Shown in pieces: positions 34,796 to 44,124 of a DNA stretch of 64,000 nt (positions are counted from its first letter, which is position 1; each line of letters begins with the position of its first letter). The stretch spans positions 11,957-75,956 of the forward strand of contig JAYUJH010000033.1 of assembly GCA_043765375.1 (NCBI GenBank). The letters are read 5' to 3'. Source of the stretch: JAYUJH01 sp043765375 (lineage in GTDB: Bacteria > Pseudomonadota > Alphaproteobacteria > Rickettsiales > UBA998). Both the position numbers and the translations under genes were made by a program. Under the pieces are notes generated by a model, which did not search any database, was not told the DNA's origin, and saw nothing but the letters and a program-made list of their open reading frames with translations.

Positions 34796-35817
34796 AAAAC
34801 TTTGCTCATAATGTTATGTTGATATAATAATTCCGTTAGCAATTCCATATTTTGCGTCACAAGTTTTGCGGGAATTGCGGTGACTTTTTGTTGCCATTCG
34901 GTTGAAAGCCGCATATAATCCTTTTGTGTGGTCACCAAAATTGCATCATGTTTTTGCGCATCGTCATGGAGCTGTTGCAATTCGTGTTCGCTGAAATAAT
35001 GATGGTCGGGAAAATCACGAGTGGCGCATATCTTAAAACCCGCTTGCCGCAAACTATCATAAAACTTTTTCGGGCGGGCAATGCCACAAAATCCTATGAT
35101 TTTTTGTGCTAACATTTTCTGGGCTAACACTTTTTGTTCCACTGATTTTGGCGAAGATTTTGGGGGATAATTCAACTCCATATACGCCCGAATTAATGGT
35201 AAATTACGGGGCAGTTGGTGCAATATAGCCGTTTCATCTTTGCCAATCAACACGCAAGCCTGAACTTTCAAAAATGCGGTGACGATTTTTTCACGTAATG
35301 CACCCGCTGGAAAAATACTCCCATTGCCAAAGCCATAACCACCATCTATCACTAAAAAACATAAATCTTTTCTCAGGCTTGGATTTTGTAGCCCATCGTC
35401 CATTATAATAATATCTGCGTTAATATTTTCTGCCATTTTCGCTGATTTTTTACGACCCGCACCAATGATGCAAGCTGCATATTGTGACAATAATTTTGGT
35501 TCATCACCGACTTCAAGCGCAGAATGCCGTTCTGTGACAATAATATTTGTGCGCAATTTTCCGCCATATCCACGTGAGATAATGCAAGGATTTTTGCCAT
35601 GAGATTTTAATATTTCAACTAATAAAATGACGAACGGAGTTTTGCCAGCTCCCCCCATTGTAACATTTCCAACGCATATCACAGGAATTGATGCGCAATA
35701 TGGCTTAGCTAATTTCCACCTTATTCGCCCCACCATCTGGTATAAAAAACATAATGGTGATGATAATAGTGCGTATCTTCCACTATTATTATCCCAAAAC
35801 TTTGGAGCTTTTAGCAT
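34792..35817 (-). CDS. lpxK: Tetraacyldisaccharide 4'-kinase
   Basis: 341 residues. Lipid A synthesis: phosphorylates the 4' position. GNVTMGGAGKTPFVILLVE is the Walker A-type loop; IIMDDGLQNPSL and LVIDGGYGFGNG are family motifs. The N-terminus is hydrophobic/basic (membrane anchor). A small in-frame duplication gives VLAQKMLAQK near residue 235. The gene shows that the cell makes lipid A, so it has a Gram-negative outer membrane with LPS. Confidence 0.94.
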   Translation of the reverse strand: MLKAPKFWDNNSGRYALLSSPLCFLYQMVGRIRWKLAKPYCASIPVICVGNVTMGGAGKTPFVILLVEILKSHGKNPCIISRGYGGKLRTNIIVTERHSALEVGDEPKLLSQYAACIIGAGRKKSAKMAENINADIIIMDDGLQNPSLRKDLCFLVIDGGYGFGNGSIFPAGALREKIVTAFLKVQACVLIGKDETAILHQLPRNLPLIRAYMELNYPPKSSPKSVEQKVLAQKMLAQKIIGFCGIARPKKFYDSLRQAGFKICATRDFPDHHYFSEHELQQLHDDAQKHDAILVTTQKDYMRLSTEWQQKVTAIPAKLVTQNMELLTELLYQHNIMSKVL

Positions 35818-35824
35818 TTATTTT

Positions 35825-36001
35825 TCAGCACCAATTTTTCTTATGATGACCTTTAGGGCAATGTGAAGGGTTTTTGTTGCCATGACCATGATGCTTGCTG
35901 AATATTTTTTTATGATGTGGATTGACATAATAACTTTGATTGCAAGCACTTAATGCTAACAACAAAACCATCATGATTATCTTGCAACTATGATTTTTCA
36001 T
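35825..36001 (-). CDS. Small histidine-rich lipoprotein
   Basis: 58 residues, so easily missed. MKNHSCKIIMMVLLLALSAC is a lipoprotein signal with lipobox LSAC (Cys20). The mature 39 residues have eight His (PHHKK, KHHGHG, SHCPKGHHKK) and two Cys beyond the lipid Cys. It could bind a metal such as nickel, zinc or copper at the membrane; that is inference. The gene fits exactly between typA and lpxK on the same strand, with 3 and 7 bp gaps. Confidence 0.72.
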   Translation of the reverse strand: MKNHSCKIIMMVLLLALSACNQSYYVNPHHKKIFSKHHGHGNKNPSHCPKGHHKKNWC

Positions 36002-36004
36002 AAA

Positions 36005-37834
36005 TTAAGCCGATGCCTTCTTTTTATCCCGAGATGTGCGTTTTCTCTCATTCGCATCTAGCACACGTTTGCGTAACCGCAATGATTTTGGCGTAACTTC
36101 AACTAGCTCGTCTTCTTCAATATATGACATCATATCCTCCAAAGTTAGCAGGCGAGGTGGCACAAGGCGCACCGCTTCATCAGTTCCAGATGCCCGAATA
36201 TTTGTTAATTGCTTGCCCTTCAACACGTTAATTTCAAGATCATTATCACGGCTATGCTCACCCACAACCATTCCCGCATAAACTTTATCTTGTGGGCTAA
36301 TAAACATGGTTCCACGATCTTGCAAATTGAAAATCGCATAAGCGACTGCTTCGCCCAAATCAGTGGAAATTAGCACGCCATTTCGCCTGCCAGCCATATC
36401 ACCTTTATAAGTATCATGGCTATGATATAAACGGTTCATCACTCCTGTTCCACGGGTATCGGTCAAAAACTCGCTTTGATAACCAATCAATCCACGTGAT
36501 GGAGCGATGAATATCATTCTAGTTTTTCCGCCACCAGATGGACGCATTTCAAGCAATGCTGCCTTGCGCTGTGATAATTTCTCAACCACTGTGCCAGTAT
36601 AATCATCATCAACATCAACTACCACTTCTTCAAATGGCTCAAGCAATTTGCCATTTTCCTCTTTCAACAACACACGAGGGCGAGAAACTGACATCTCAAA
36701 GCCTTCACGGCGCATTGTTTCAATCAAAACACCAAGTTGCAATTCACCACGCCCACCAACTTCAAAAGCATCTTTGCCTTCAGTTTCAGTAACTGTTATG
36801 GCGACGTTTGTTTCAGATTCCGCAAATAAACGGTCACGAATCATACGGGAGGTTACTTTATCACCCTCTTGCCCTGCAAACGGCGAATCATTCACGCTCA
36901 AAGTTATGCTCATTGTTGGCGGATCAATCGGGGTGGATTGCACTGGCTCACTCACACCAATATCACAAATCGTATCAGAAACCGACGCAATAGACATACC
37001 CGCAATTGCAATAATATCACCTGCCATTGCTTCATCAACTGGAGTGCGCTGAATGCCACGAAATGATTGTAACTTCGTTAATTTTCCAGTCTCAACTTGT
37101 TTGCCGTCAAGGCTTAAACATTTCACTGGCATATTGATTTTTGCCGTTCCGCTCATCACTCTTCCAGTCAAAATACGTCCTAAAAATGGATCTGATTCCA
37201 ACAATGTTACCAACATTTTGAATGGCCCATTTACATCTAATTTTGGTGCGGGAACATGCTCTAGCACTAGCTCAAATAACGGACTTAAATCTTTGCGTTC
37301 ATCGCTTAGCTCAGTCGCACACCAGCCGTCACGTCCTGACGCATAAAGCACAGGAAAATCCAACTGATGCTCATCAGCATCAAGTGAGGCGAATAAATCA
37401 AAAATCTCGTCAATCACTTCTTCGGGGCGACCATCGGGACGGTCCACCTTATTGATAATAACTATTGGACGCAATCCTTGCTTCAACGCCTTGCCTAGCA
37501 CGAACTTTGTTTGTGGCATTGGGCCTTCTGCGGCATCGGTTAGCAAAATAACGCCGTCAACCATGTTCAAAATACGCTCAACTTCACCACCGAAATCAGC
37601 GTGACCGGGAGTATCAATAATATTGATACGGCAATCATTCCAGTTCACCGAGGTGCATTTTGCGAGAATGGTGATACCACGTTCTTTCTCCAAATCGTTG
37701 GAATCCATGACCCGCTCAGCAATATTTTGGTTGTCACGGAAAGTGCCACTTTGGCGCAATAATGTGTCTATCAGCGTGGTTTTGCCGTGATCAACGTGGG
37801 CGATAATTGCGATATTGCGTATTGAACTAGTCAT
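36005..37834 (-). CDS. typA: Translational GTPase TypA/BipA
   Basis: 609 residues. G motifs: AHVDHGKTTL, RGITILAKC, DTPGHADF and NKVDRPDG. EF-G-like domains follow; the C-terminal region ends in Lys-rich KRTSRDKKKASA. Ribosome-binding GTPase needed under stress and in 50S assembly. 287 bp of AT-rich DNA with no visible gene follow upstream before the next block. Confidence 0.97.
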   Translation of the reverse strand: MTSSIRNIAIIAHVDHGKTTLIDTLLRQSGTFRDNQNIAERVMDSNDLEKERGITILAKCTSVNWNDCRINIIDTPGHADFGGEVERILNMVDGVILLTDAAEGPMPQTKFVLGKALKQGLRPIVIINKVDRPDGRPEEVIDEIFDLFASLDADEHQLDFPVLYASGRDGWCATELSDERKDLSPLFELVLEHVPAPKLDVNGPFKMLVTLLESDPFLGRILTGRVMSGTAKINMPVKCLSLDGKQVETGKLTKLQSFRGIQRTPVDEAMAGDIIAIAGMSIASVSDTICDIGVSEPVQSTPIDPPTMSITLSVNDSPFAGQEGDKVTSRMIRDRLFAESETNVAITVTETEGKDAFEVGGRGELQLGVLIETMRREGFEMSVSRPRVLLKEENGKLLEPFEEVVVDVDDDYTGTVVEKLSQRKAALLEMRPSGGGKTRMIFIAPSRGLIGYQSEFLTDTRGTGVMNRLYHSHDTYKGDMAGRRNGVLISTDLGEAVAYAIFNLQDRGTMFISPQDKVYAGMVVGEHSRDNDLEINVLKGKQLTNIRASGTDEAVRLVPPRLLTLEDMMSYIEEDELVEVTPKSLRLRKRVLDANERKRTSRDKKKASA

Positions 37835-38121
37835 AGAAAATGCCTTTAGATTAATTTTAATACATGCTTATACAGACATATCAACCATAAAGCAACATAT
37901 ATAGTGCTATAATAATTGCTTATGCGGACTATTTTTTGTTAAATTATATCGTGTTTTTTTAGGCTCTAGACTATTTTTTACTGTCGCTTGCTGCAAATCA
38001 TATTTTCGTTAGCGCATCAGCGAAGTCACAATGTAACCTATATTTCACACATAAAAAATTATAAAGTTAAAACCTATATATAAAGCATATAATTATGCGA
38101 GAGAATTATTTAGAATTATTT

Positions 38122-39843
38122 TCAGCGGGCTGCGAGTGCTGGTTGTTGTTCAGCTGCATTTGCATTAGCCTTTACGCTTCCCGCATATCCACCTCCGAGC
38201 GTAACTCCGTCTTTTCCTTTCATCGGCTCTACCCCACTTATTGATTGCGTGGTAAGCCTGTTGGTTGGAACTATGTTGCTATGCGCTATCAAGTGTTCAG
38301 GCGGAGCTAACTCATCAGCTGGAATTGATTTACCAAATGGAACTATGTTATTTGCAATTTTATCTTTTGACATTTGATCCACTGCCAGCACTTTACCAAT
38401 ATATCCCATGCCTTGCTCTATAACCTTCCCCGTGTCAAACCGAGTTAGCAAAGTTAAATCAGTTAATTCACGATTATTGATTTGCTCAGCTAACATGTTA
38501 GATGCTTGATATAATTGAGGGAATTTTGCTGCTATTATTTTAGTTTGTTCTTCCGCAGAGAGCCTGTCAAAATCTTTTCCTTGTTCATTTGATTGTTTTA
38601 CTATTTCATTAAATGCTGGATCATTACCAACGATTATTTTTGTTACATCAACAACATTTGCGTCTTCACCAGCATTAAGTTTTTGAGATAATTGTCTCAT
38701 TGCGTCTATGGCTGTTTCTTTTTGCCCTATGACATGTTTATAAAGTTCATTTGTTCCACTTCCACCTGCCATTGAACCGATAATCCCTCCAATAGCGGCA
38801 CATGTTGGAATTATGGCAGTAGCTGCGGGAATTGCTGCTCCAGCCGTTACTGTGGCTAACCCAGCTGATGCGGCAATTCCAAAGTTTGTTCCCCAGTAAG
38901 TTCCTAAAGCTCCTCCAGCAACGCCTCCGCCAGTAGCAACTCCAGCTTCAGTTATTCTCTTTCCAAGACTTTTTCCATTAAGCTCTTGGTTAAGTCCGTC
39001 GTATTTTGCTGGATCAGATTTAATTAATTCTTGTAAATCACTGCCGTTTGCTTTGGCGATATCAACACCTATTTTATGCAAATCATCGGCGTATAATTTA
39101 ACTAGCTCCATTTCTGATTGATGATTTTGCCAAACTGTACTACCCAGTGCAATTGCTCCTGTAATAATTACTGGAGCTGCTTTTAGAACTGTTGCACTAG
39201 CCGTATGACTAGCGCCCGCTTTAGTCGTTTCTCCAATAATTTTATCGGCATTATCGGTTACTAGGGACGTTCCAGCTTCCATTCCAAACTTTGAAAGAGC
39301 TGTGTTTTTTGCTTTATCAGCAAGTGCTCTACCTGCGCTTCTGAGTGATGATTTTCCTGCTTCTTCTGCGCCTTCTGCAATGGTTTTTTCTGCTATCTGA
39401 CCTGTTAATTTTACAGCTGCTTCATTTACTTTAACGCCTATTGCTTCGTTAGCTGCTTTCTTTGCAGCACCTTTTCCAAGCTCTCCGATGTTTGCAGCAA
39501 TCAATCTTTCTCTTTCTGCCTCAATTGCAGCTTTACCATATTCTCTAACGAGTTTTTCAGCATACCCTATGGGCATTTGGTTTCCTACTGCATTGCCAAC
39601 CGCACCCCGCACCATTTCTGTTTGCGCGGTTTGTAAAGCTATCCCTCCAGCTGATGGAACAAAGCTATTTGCAAGTCCTATAGTTCCCACTCCAGCACTT
39701 ATTAACCCATTATTAGCGGCTCTTTCTTCAAGTATCTCTTGTAATTTATCCGTGCTAATTGCACTAGGAAAAGAAGTTGACGCAAAATTACTGATTATGC
39801 CTTCCCCCTTAATCCCCGCAGGTAAAGTCGCTATTCCATTCAT
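38122..39843 (-). CDS. Large Ala/Gly-rich protein with glycine-zipper segment, unknown
   Basis: 573 residues, not recognised. No signal peptide. The N-terminal third is Ala-rich and helical with heptad-like spacing (AEKLVREYGKAAIEAERERL). Residues 300-370 hold a long hydrophobic Gly/Ala stretch (GVAGGALGTYWG; AAIGGIIGSMAGG) of glycine-zipper type, able to insert in membranes. The C-terminal 200 residues are more ordinary. ATG 39843 overlaps the stop of the upstream gene, so the two are co-translated. The features suggest a secreted pore-type or structural protein; nothing proves it. Confidence 0.72.
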   Translation of the reverse strand: MNGIATLPAGIKGEGIISNFASTSFPSAISTDKLQEILEERAANNGLISAGVGTIGLANSFVPSAGGIALQTAQTEMVRGAVGNAVGNQMPIGYAEKLVREYGKAAIEAERERLIAANIGELGKGAAKKAANEAIGVKVNEAAVKLTGQIAEKTIAEGAEEAGKSSLRSAGRALADKAKNTALSKFGMEAGTSLVTDNADKIIGETTKAGASHTASATVLKAAPVIITGAIALGSTVWQNHQSEMELVKLYADDLHKIGVDIAKANGSDLQELIKSDPAKYDGLNQELNGKSLGKRITEAGVATGGGVAGGALGTYWGTNFGIAASAGLATVTAGAAIPAATAIIPTCAAIGGIIGSMAGGSGTNELYKHVIGQKETAIDAMRQLSQKLNAGEDANVVDVTKIIVGNDPAFNEIVKQSNEQGKDFDRLSAEEQTKIIAAKFPQLYQASNMLAEQINNRELTDLTLLTRFDTGKVIEQGMGYIGKVLAVDQMSKDKIANNIVPFGKSIPADELAPPEHLIAHSNIVPTNRLTTQSISGVEPMKGKDGVTLGGGYAGSVKANANAAEQQPALAAR

Positions 39844-41732
39844 GCGTAGACTCCAATTTTGTTGGAGGTTGGGGCGGTTGCTCTGCCTTGTAGCGTCAAT
39901 TTAGTCACATTATTTTGTGGGATTGCTTGCGCTTGCAAATGCTCCATCGCCTCCATAATAATATCCGCACTGCTATTTGTCACCAACTCCTCAGGGGGGA
40001 TTTCACCTGCAATCACTTTTTGCGCAACATAGCCTGCAACCGCATCTAACCTGCCCGCATTAACTCCGCCTTGGTTGAATGATGGTTGTGACTCACAAAC
40101 AAACCCAGCAATCGCCGTTTGCATTGTATTTTCGTCCGTTGCATTATTAATCATCGTATATGAATAAACATGTTCAGTTGGAATGGCGGTTGGTGAATCT
40201 TTGCTCAGGCGTTGCATCACCCGAGTTTCAGCATTATAATCTGTCAAGTCATTCGCTGCCATTTTTTCGTTGCGTGCATCAGTTATCAGATACGCAGTGG
40301 CGGCAATCTGCCCCGAGGTGATTTCTTGCAATAATGATTGCGGTGATGTCCCCAATTTATGATAATGTTCCGCCAGCACTTGCGCTTTAATTTCGTTTGA
40401 TTTGCCAGCGAACTCTGGAACGGCGGTGGTGATGAAATCAGCGATTAATGAGGCGGGCAATTCACCTTTGGCTGCATAAACTTGCGTTGCTATCTCATGC
40501 AAATCAAGGATTGGACTTTTGGGCATTACCAACCCCATTGCTGCTTGGGTTGCCATAGCAATACCCATCATCGCACCAAATCCTTGTATACCATTTACGT
40601 TTTGGTTACAAGCCATTGTCCATGAGCCCATGTTGCTTGCAAGCGATGCGACCACAGCTAAGGGTGCTTTGACCAAAATCTGGTCTCTAGCTTCTTTATA
40701 AATATTTGAAACGTCGCCATTTGTTAATACATCTTTAGGGATAACTCTTGCATCAGGCGCAAGCCCTTTAACATCACGATAAAAATCTTCTAATTTTTTA
40801 TATTCCTCTATAAATACATTTGCGGTTTTAACATTTTGTGCAACCGAGCTAATAATTGCGGTTCCCTGCATTGCGGTGCGGTGAATTGAGGCATTTTGCG
40901 CCCAATCTTTAACTTTACCAGAGTTATCACCAAGGACTGCATCAACTGCACCGCTTATTTTATTGCCTGCTGCTTGCTCAAAGTTTTCAGCCGTTTTGAA
41001 TGCGGTTTTTAATATACCAGGTCTAATTTGAGCTGAATTTTCTATACTATATTTTTCCACATCAAATAAAGGAGGTTGTATTGTTATATCATTTGGAATA
41101 GCAATTTCTTTTCTTGCAACAAATTTATCCAATTGTTGTGATACATGTTTTATTCCAGATGAAACAACACAATGAGCTTCAGATACGTTTGAATCTCTTA
41201 AATGGTTGATTGGCGCACCAACGGTTTCACAAATTGCATGTGGAACAGATGTTGCTTTTAACGTATTATTTGTTATTCCTTCTCCAAAGTTTTTAACTCC
41301 TTTTAATCCGATAGCTCCACCAGCCGCTGCTACTGTGCCACCAATTATTCCTCCAACTTTATCAACTGCCCCAATTGCAAAACCAGCTATTACTTCAATC
41401 GGAAGCATTTGTGTAATCATATCAATTGGAGTGCCAGTTTTAGGAATAATTGCCGCCGCTGGAATACCAACCATCAAAGAATTGTTTACTTTATAGGCTG
41501 CCCCTTCAATTTGGCTAGTTACTTCAACTGCCCCAGCCGCTAGTTGCGATATACCTGTAGATGCTGATGGTTGCGCAAATGAGTTTGTTAGATGTTGTCT
41601 TAATGCCTCTTCTGTTCCGCGCCCTACTTTAGTTGCAAAGTTTTTCTCAAGACCTTCCAACATTTCAGGTGCAACAACTGATGCTGCAACTTGCTCTGCG
41701 CCTGTAACTGTTATTTTAGGAAGAGTTTGCAA
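39840..41732 (-). CDS. Large Ala-rich protein with glycine-rich segments, unknown
   Basis: 630 residues, not recognised. It begins with TTG 41732; AAGGAG lies seven bases upstream, a strong ribosome site that supports this start. No signal peptide. Residues 105-145 form a Gly-rich hydrophobic segment (GFAIGAVDKVGGIIGGTVAA); another lies near 390-415 (MGIAMATQAAMGLVMPKS). The motif GFAxGAVDK recurs in the 433-residue protein at 45347. Translation is coupled to the 573-residue gene. It is divergent from fliQ. Confidence 0.72.
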   Translation of the reverse strand: MQTLPKITVTGAEQVAASVVAPEMLEGLEKNFATKVGRGTEEALRQHLTNSFAQPSASTGISQLAAGAVEVTSQIEGAAYKVNNSLMVGIPAAAIIPKTGTPIDMITQMLPIEVIAGFAIGAVDKVGGIIGGTVAAAGGAIGLKGVKNFGEGITNNTLKATSVPHAICETVGAPINHLRDSNVSEAHCVVSSGIKHVSQQLDKFVARKEIAIPNDITIQPPLFDVEKYSIENSAQIRPGILKTAFKTAENFEQAAGNKISGAVDAVLGDNSGKVKDWAQNASIHRTAMQGTAIISSVAQNVKTANVFIEEYKKLEDFYRDVKGLAPDARVIPKDVLTNGDVSNIYKEARDQILVKAPLAVVASLASNMGSWTMACNQNVNGIQGFGAMMGIAMATQAAMGLVMPKSPILDLHEIATQVYAAKGELPASLIADFITTAVPEFAGKSNEIKAQVLAEHYHKLGTSPQSLLQEITSGQIAATAYLITDARNEKMAANDLTDYNAETRVMQRLSKDSPTAIPTEHVYSYTMINNATDENTMQTAIAGFVCESQPSFNQGGVNAGRLDAVAGYVAQKVIAGEIPPEELVTNSSADIIMEAMEHLQAQAIPQNNVTKLTLQGRATAPTSNKIGVYA

Positions 41733-41889
41733 TATAATCTCCTTATATATTAAACATTATACCTAATTATTTGACATTATATAAGTGTTTTTGTATGAAG
41801 TTTTTATGAAGGAAAATTGCTGACAATTAATGCTATGAGTTTATCAATAACTTTACGCATTATTAACTAAAATCAACTAGGAATTATAT

Positions 41890-42192
41890 ATGAATGGTGC
41901 GGAAGTTTTAGATATTGGGCGAGATGCGATTTACGTTCTGCTAGTTGTTTCAGCCCCCGTGATGATGGTATCATTGTTTGTTGGGCTGGTAATTGCATTA
42001 TTTCAAGCATTAACGCAGATTCAAGAGGCAACCTTAACATTTGTGCCAAAAATCCTTGCCATATTTCTTACCATGATTATATTTTTACCGTTCATGGGTG
42101 AAAAAATTGGCGATTTTTACTTGGAATTAATGGAAAAAATCGCAATGTCTGAAGACGAACAGCAACCAGATTTGTTTAATGAAGATGAATAA
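41890..42192 (+). CDS. fliQ: Flagellar/type III export apparatus protein FliQ
   Basis: 100 residues. Two membrane helices and the family signature: LLVVSAPVMMVSLFVGLVIALFQ then ALTQIQEATLTFVPKILAIF. FliQ is an inner-membrane export-gate subunit (with FliP, FliR, FlhB). The C-terminal tail is acidic (SEDEQQPDLFNEDE). No other recognisable flagellar structural gene is in the window. A flagellar FliQ and an injectisome SctS cannot be told apart here with certainty, but the fit is closer to FliQ. Confidence 0.9.
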   Translation: MNGAEVLDIGRDAIYVLLVVSAPVMMVSLFVGLVIALFQALTQIQEATLTFVPKILAIFLTMIIFLPFMGEKIGDFYLELMEKIAMSEDEQQPDLFNEDE

Positions 42193-42225
42193 AGTTATAA
42201 TAATATCAAAAACCAAGGAACTGAA

Positions 42226-43164
42226 ATGTTGATATTTGGCAAAGTGAAAAAGAAACATAAACCGCAAGGCAACCCACCATGGCTAACATGGGGAGTGACA
42301 TTATTAGTTGGGTATATGTTATATTCGCAATATACTGATAAAAATAGTCAATATAATAAGCAAAAACAAGGTGCAGAAACAGTTGAAGTCGCCGTTGATG
42401 GTTCTACAGATAGCTCGGTTTCTGCTGCGCAATCAGACGCTTCATTGCCAGTTGCACAACCAGTGAAAGATGAAATTGCTCTAACGGCATCACAGAAAAA
42501 ATTACCTGATAGCGTTAATATAACGGGTGATATTGAAGGGCGAGGGGAGGGCGCATCTTGTGGACATTTGCTCAATGTTGTTTATGATGAAGTTGCGGTG
42601 GATAATGCTGCATTCAAACCAAAAGACGCAGTTACGCTTGAGTTGCGTGCTGGAGCAAAGCCAAGCGAGATATGGCATAACGCATTTGATGGTATGAAAA
42701 TTGGTGGAGTGCGCCAAATTACTGTGCCATCAGGTGCGGTTTATGATGCGAAAGAACTTGCGGAAAACAACCTCAAAGAAGCCGATTTATTGCAATATAA
42801 AGTGGAATTAAAATCCATTTCACCTGTCACTTTGCCAGAACAAATCACCATGCAAACGGTTAATATTCAAGCGGGAACTGGCGATGGGTTGGTGTGCAAT
42901 CAACAAGTTAATTTTGCTTTGATATTATGGGGTGAGGACGGCAGAAAACTCTATGAAAATGATTCACTCACAACAATTGTGGGCAATGTTGATTATTTTT
43001 ATGGTCTGGATAAAGCATTAATTGGCATGAAAAACGGTGGCGAGCGTATGGCGATGATTCCACCATCTTACTCTGTATTAAACGAAAAAGCGTTGGATAT
43101 TAAAAAAGTCATTAAGCCAAACCAGATGATTGTAGCACAGATACGCGTTCAATCAATTAAATGA
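42226..43164 (+). CDS. Membrane-anchored protein with two FKBP-like domains
   Basis: 312 residues. One N-terminal membrane helix (WLTWGVTLLVGYMLYSQY), a short Ser/Ala-rich linker, then two FKBP-type regions: WHNAFDGMKIGGVRQITVPSGAVY and the longer LDKALIGMKNGGERMAMIPPSYSVLN. These are the G(M)KxGGxR(x)(I/M)xxP motifs of peptidyl-prolyl isomerases. It would work in the periplasm, or the helix may point the domains inward. It follows fliQ by 33 bp, so the two may be co-transcribed. Confidence 0.8.
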   Translation: MLIFGKVKKKHKPQGNPPWLTWGVTLLVGYMLYSQYTDKNSQYNKQKQGAETVEVAVDGSTDSSVSAAQSDASLPVAQPVKDEIALTASQKKLPDSVNITGDIEGRGEGASCGHLLNVVYDEVAVDNAAFKPKDAVTLELRAGAKPSEIWHNAFDGMKIGGVRQITVPSGAVYDAKELAENNLKEADLLQYKVELKSISPVTLPEQITMQTVNIQAGTGDGLVCNQQVNFALILWGEDGRKLYENDSLTTIVGNVDYFYGLDKALIGMKNGGERMAMIPPSYSVLNEKALDIKKVIKPNQMIVAQIRVQSIK

Positions 43165-43187
43165 ATATAAGTATTTGTTGGGGTTTT

Positions 43188-43212
43188 GTCATACCAGCGT
43201 AGGCTGGTATCC
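43188..43212. repeat. Palindromic dispersed repeat
   Basis: GTCATACCAGCGTAGGCTGG then TATCC, pairing ATACCAGC with GCTGGTAT; the cleanest copy of the family. Confidence 0.88.
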
Positions 43213-43275
43213 TATTGACGTATCCACTCAAACATTTTTCACATAAACCCTCAAATGGATATGGTAACGCCAAAG

Positions 43276-43953
43276 TTAATTAATCATATCGCTTAAATTA
43301 TTTTTGAGTTGTGCCTCAATGCTGGATTGCGGTAGACCAATTTGCGACTTGCGCAAATCACCTAAGTTTTGCGACTTGCGCAAATCACCTAAGCCCTGCG
43401 ACAAGTTTTGTGGGTTACGCAAATCACTTGAATTATCTATTATATACGATGATGATTGATTGCTTTCATTTATTTGCGCTAAAACCGCTTTATTATTTTG
43501 TGCAATATCTAACGATATATCACCATTATAAATATTTGCCAAATATTCTTCACCTGAATGAGGAGTTAGGGCTGCAACATTCATAGAACCTGCAGCAAAT
43601 GGTTGATGTTGCGCATCATCTGCGCCATCACCCAACATGCTCATTTGCAAAATTGGTTCACCACTCACCGCTTCAATCAAGCTAACCGCTGCTGAACCAA
43701 CTGCCCCAACAACTCCACCAAGCAACCCTGCGCCAACTATTTTCGCTGCTGCGGGGATATTATTGCCACTTTCTGCCCGATAAAAATGTGATATCACTGG
43801 TAAATGCTGCAACGGGTTGAACATCTCCAACATATCACCAAATGTGGTATTTTCACCAGCGGACGCTGCATCACTTTGCTTGCCTTGCGCTGATTTTTTG
43901 TCCAAATTATATTCAGAATTAGGCGTTAATGGGTGAATTATCAATTCCGTCAT
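43276..43953 (-). CDS. Protein with NPLQHLP motif and hydrophobic Gly segment, unknown
   Basis: 225 residues. DMLEMFNPLQHLPVISHFYR and IPAAAKIVGAGLLGGVVGAVGSA form a compact conserved-looking unit; I recall similar NPLQHIPVVS...YR proteins from other alphaproteobacteria, function unknown. The C-terminal part has in-frame repeats (GDLRKSQNLGDLRKSQ) from a 27-bp tandem repeat. No signal peptide. It lies in the fliQ neighbourhood on the opposite strand. Confidence 0.72.
   Translation of the reverse strand: MTELIIHPLTPNSEYNLDKKSAQGKQSDAASAGENTTFGDMLEMFNPLQHLPVISHFYRAESGNNIPAAAKIVGAGLLGGVVGAVGSAAVSLIEAVSGEPILQMSMLGDGADDAQHQPFAAGSMNVAALTPHSGEEYLANIYNGDISLDIAQNNKAVLAQINESNQSSSYIIDNSSDLRNPQNLSQGLGDLRKSQNLGDLRKSQIGLPQSSIEAQLKNNLSDMIN
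43340..43393. repeat. 27-bp tandem repeat inside the NPLQHLP gene
   Basis: Two nearly identical copies containing TGCGACTTGCGCAAATCACC; a third, diverged copy may follow. 27 is a multiple of three, so the frame is kept. Confidence 0.88.
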
Positions 43954-44124
43954 GTCACAATCTCGCTAGTATTAGTTACATAAATATATTACAATATTAT
44001 GCAAGTTTTATGCCAAATCTTTAACCTTGTCCCCAGATTTTAATATTTCTTCAGTTCCTAATGTTCATAGCCCCTAATATTCACAGCCTCCAAAGTTCAA
44101 ATCACCCAAATATCCGCATCATAA

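Noticed and set aside
37835..38121. Possible small gene in the gap after typA
   Set aside because: Only short frames without ribosome sites; AT-rich with stop codons in all frames.
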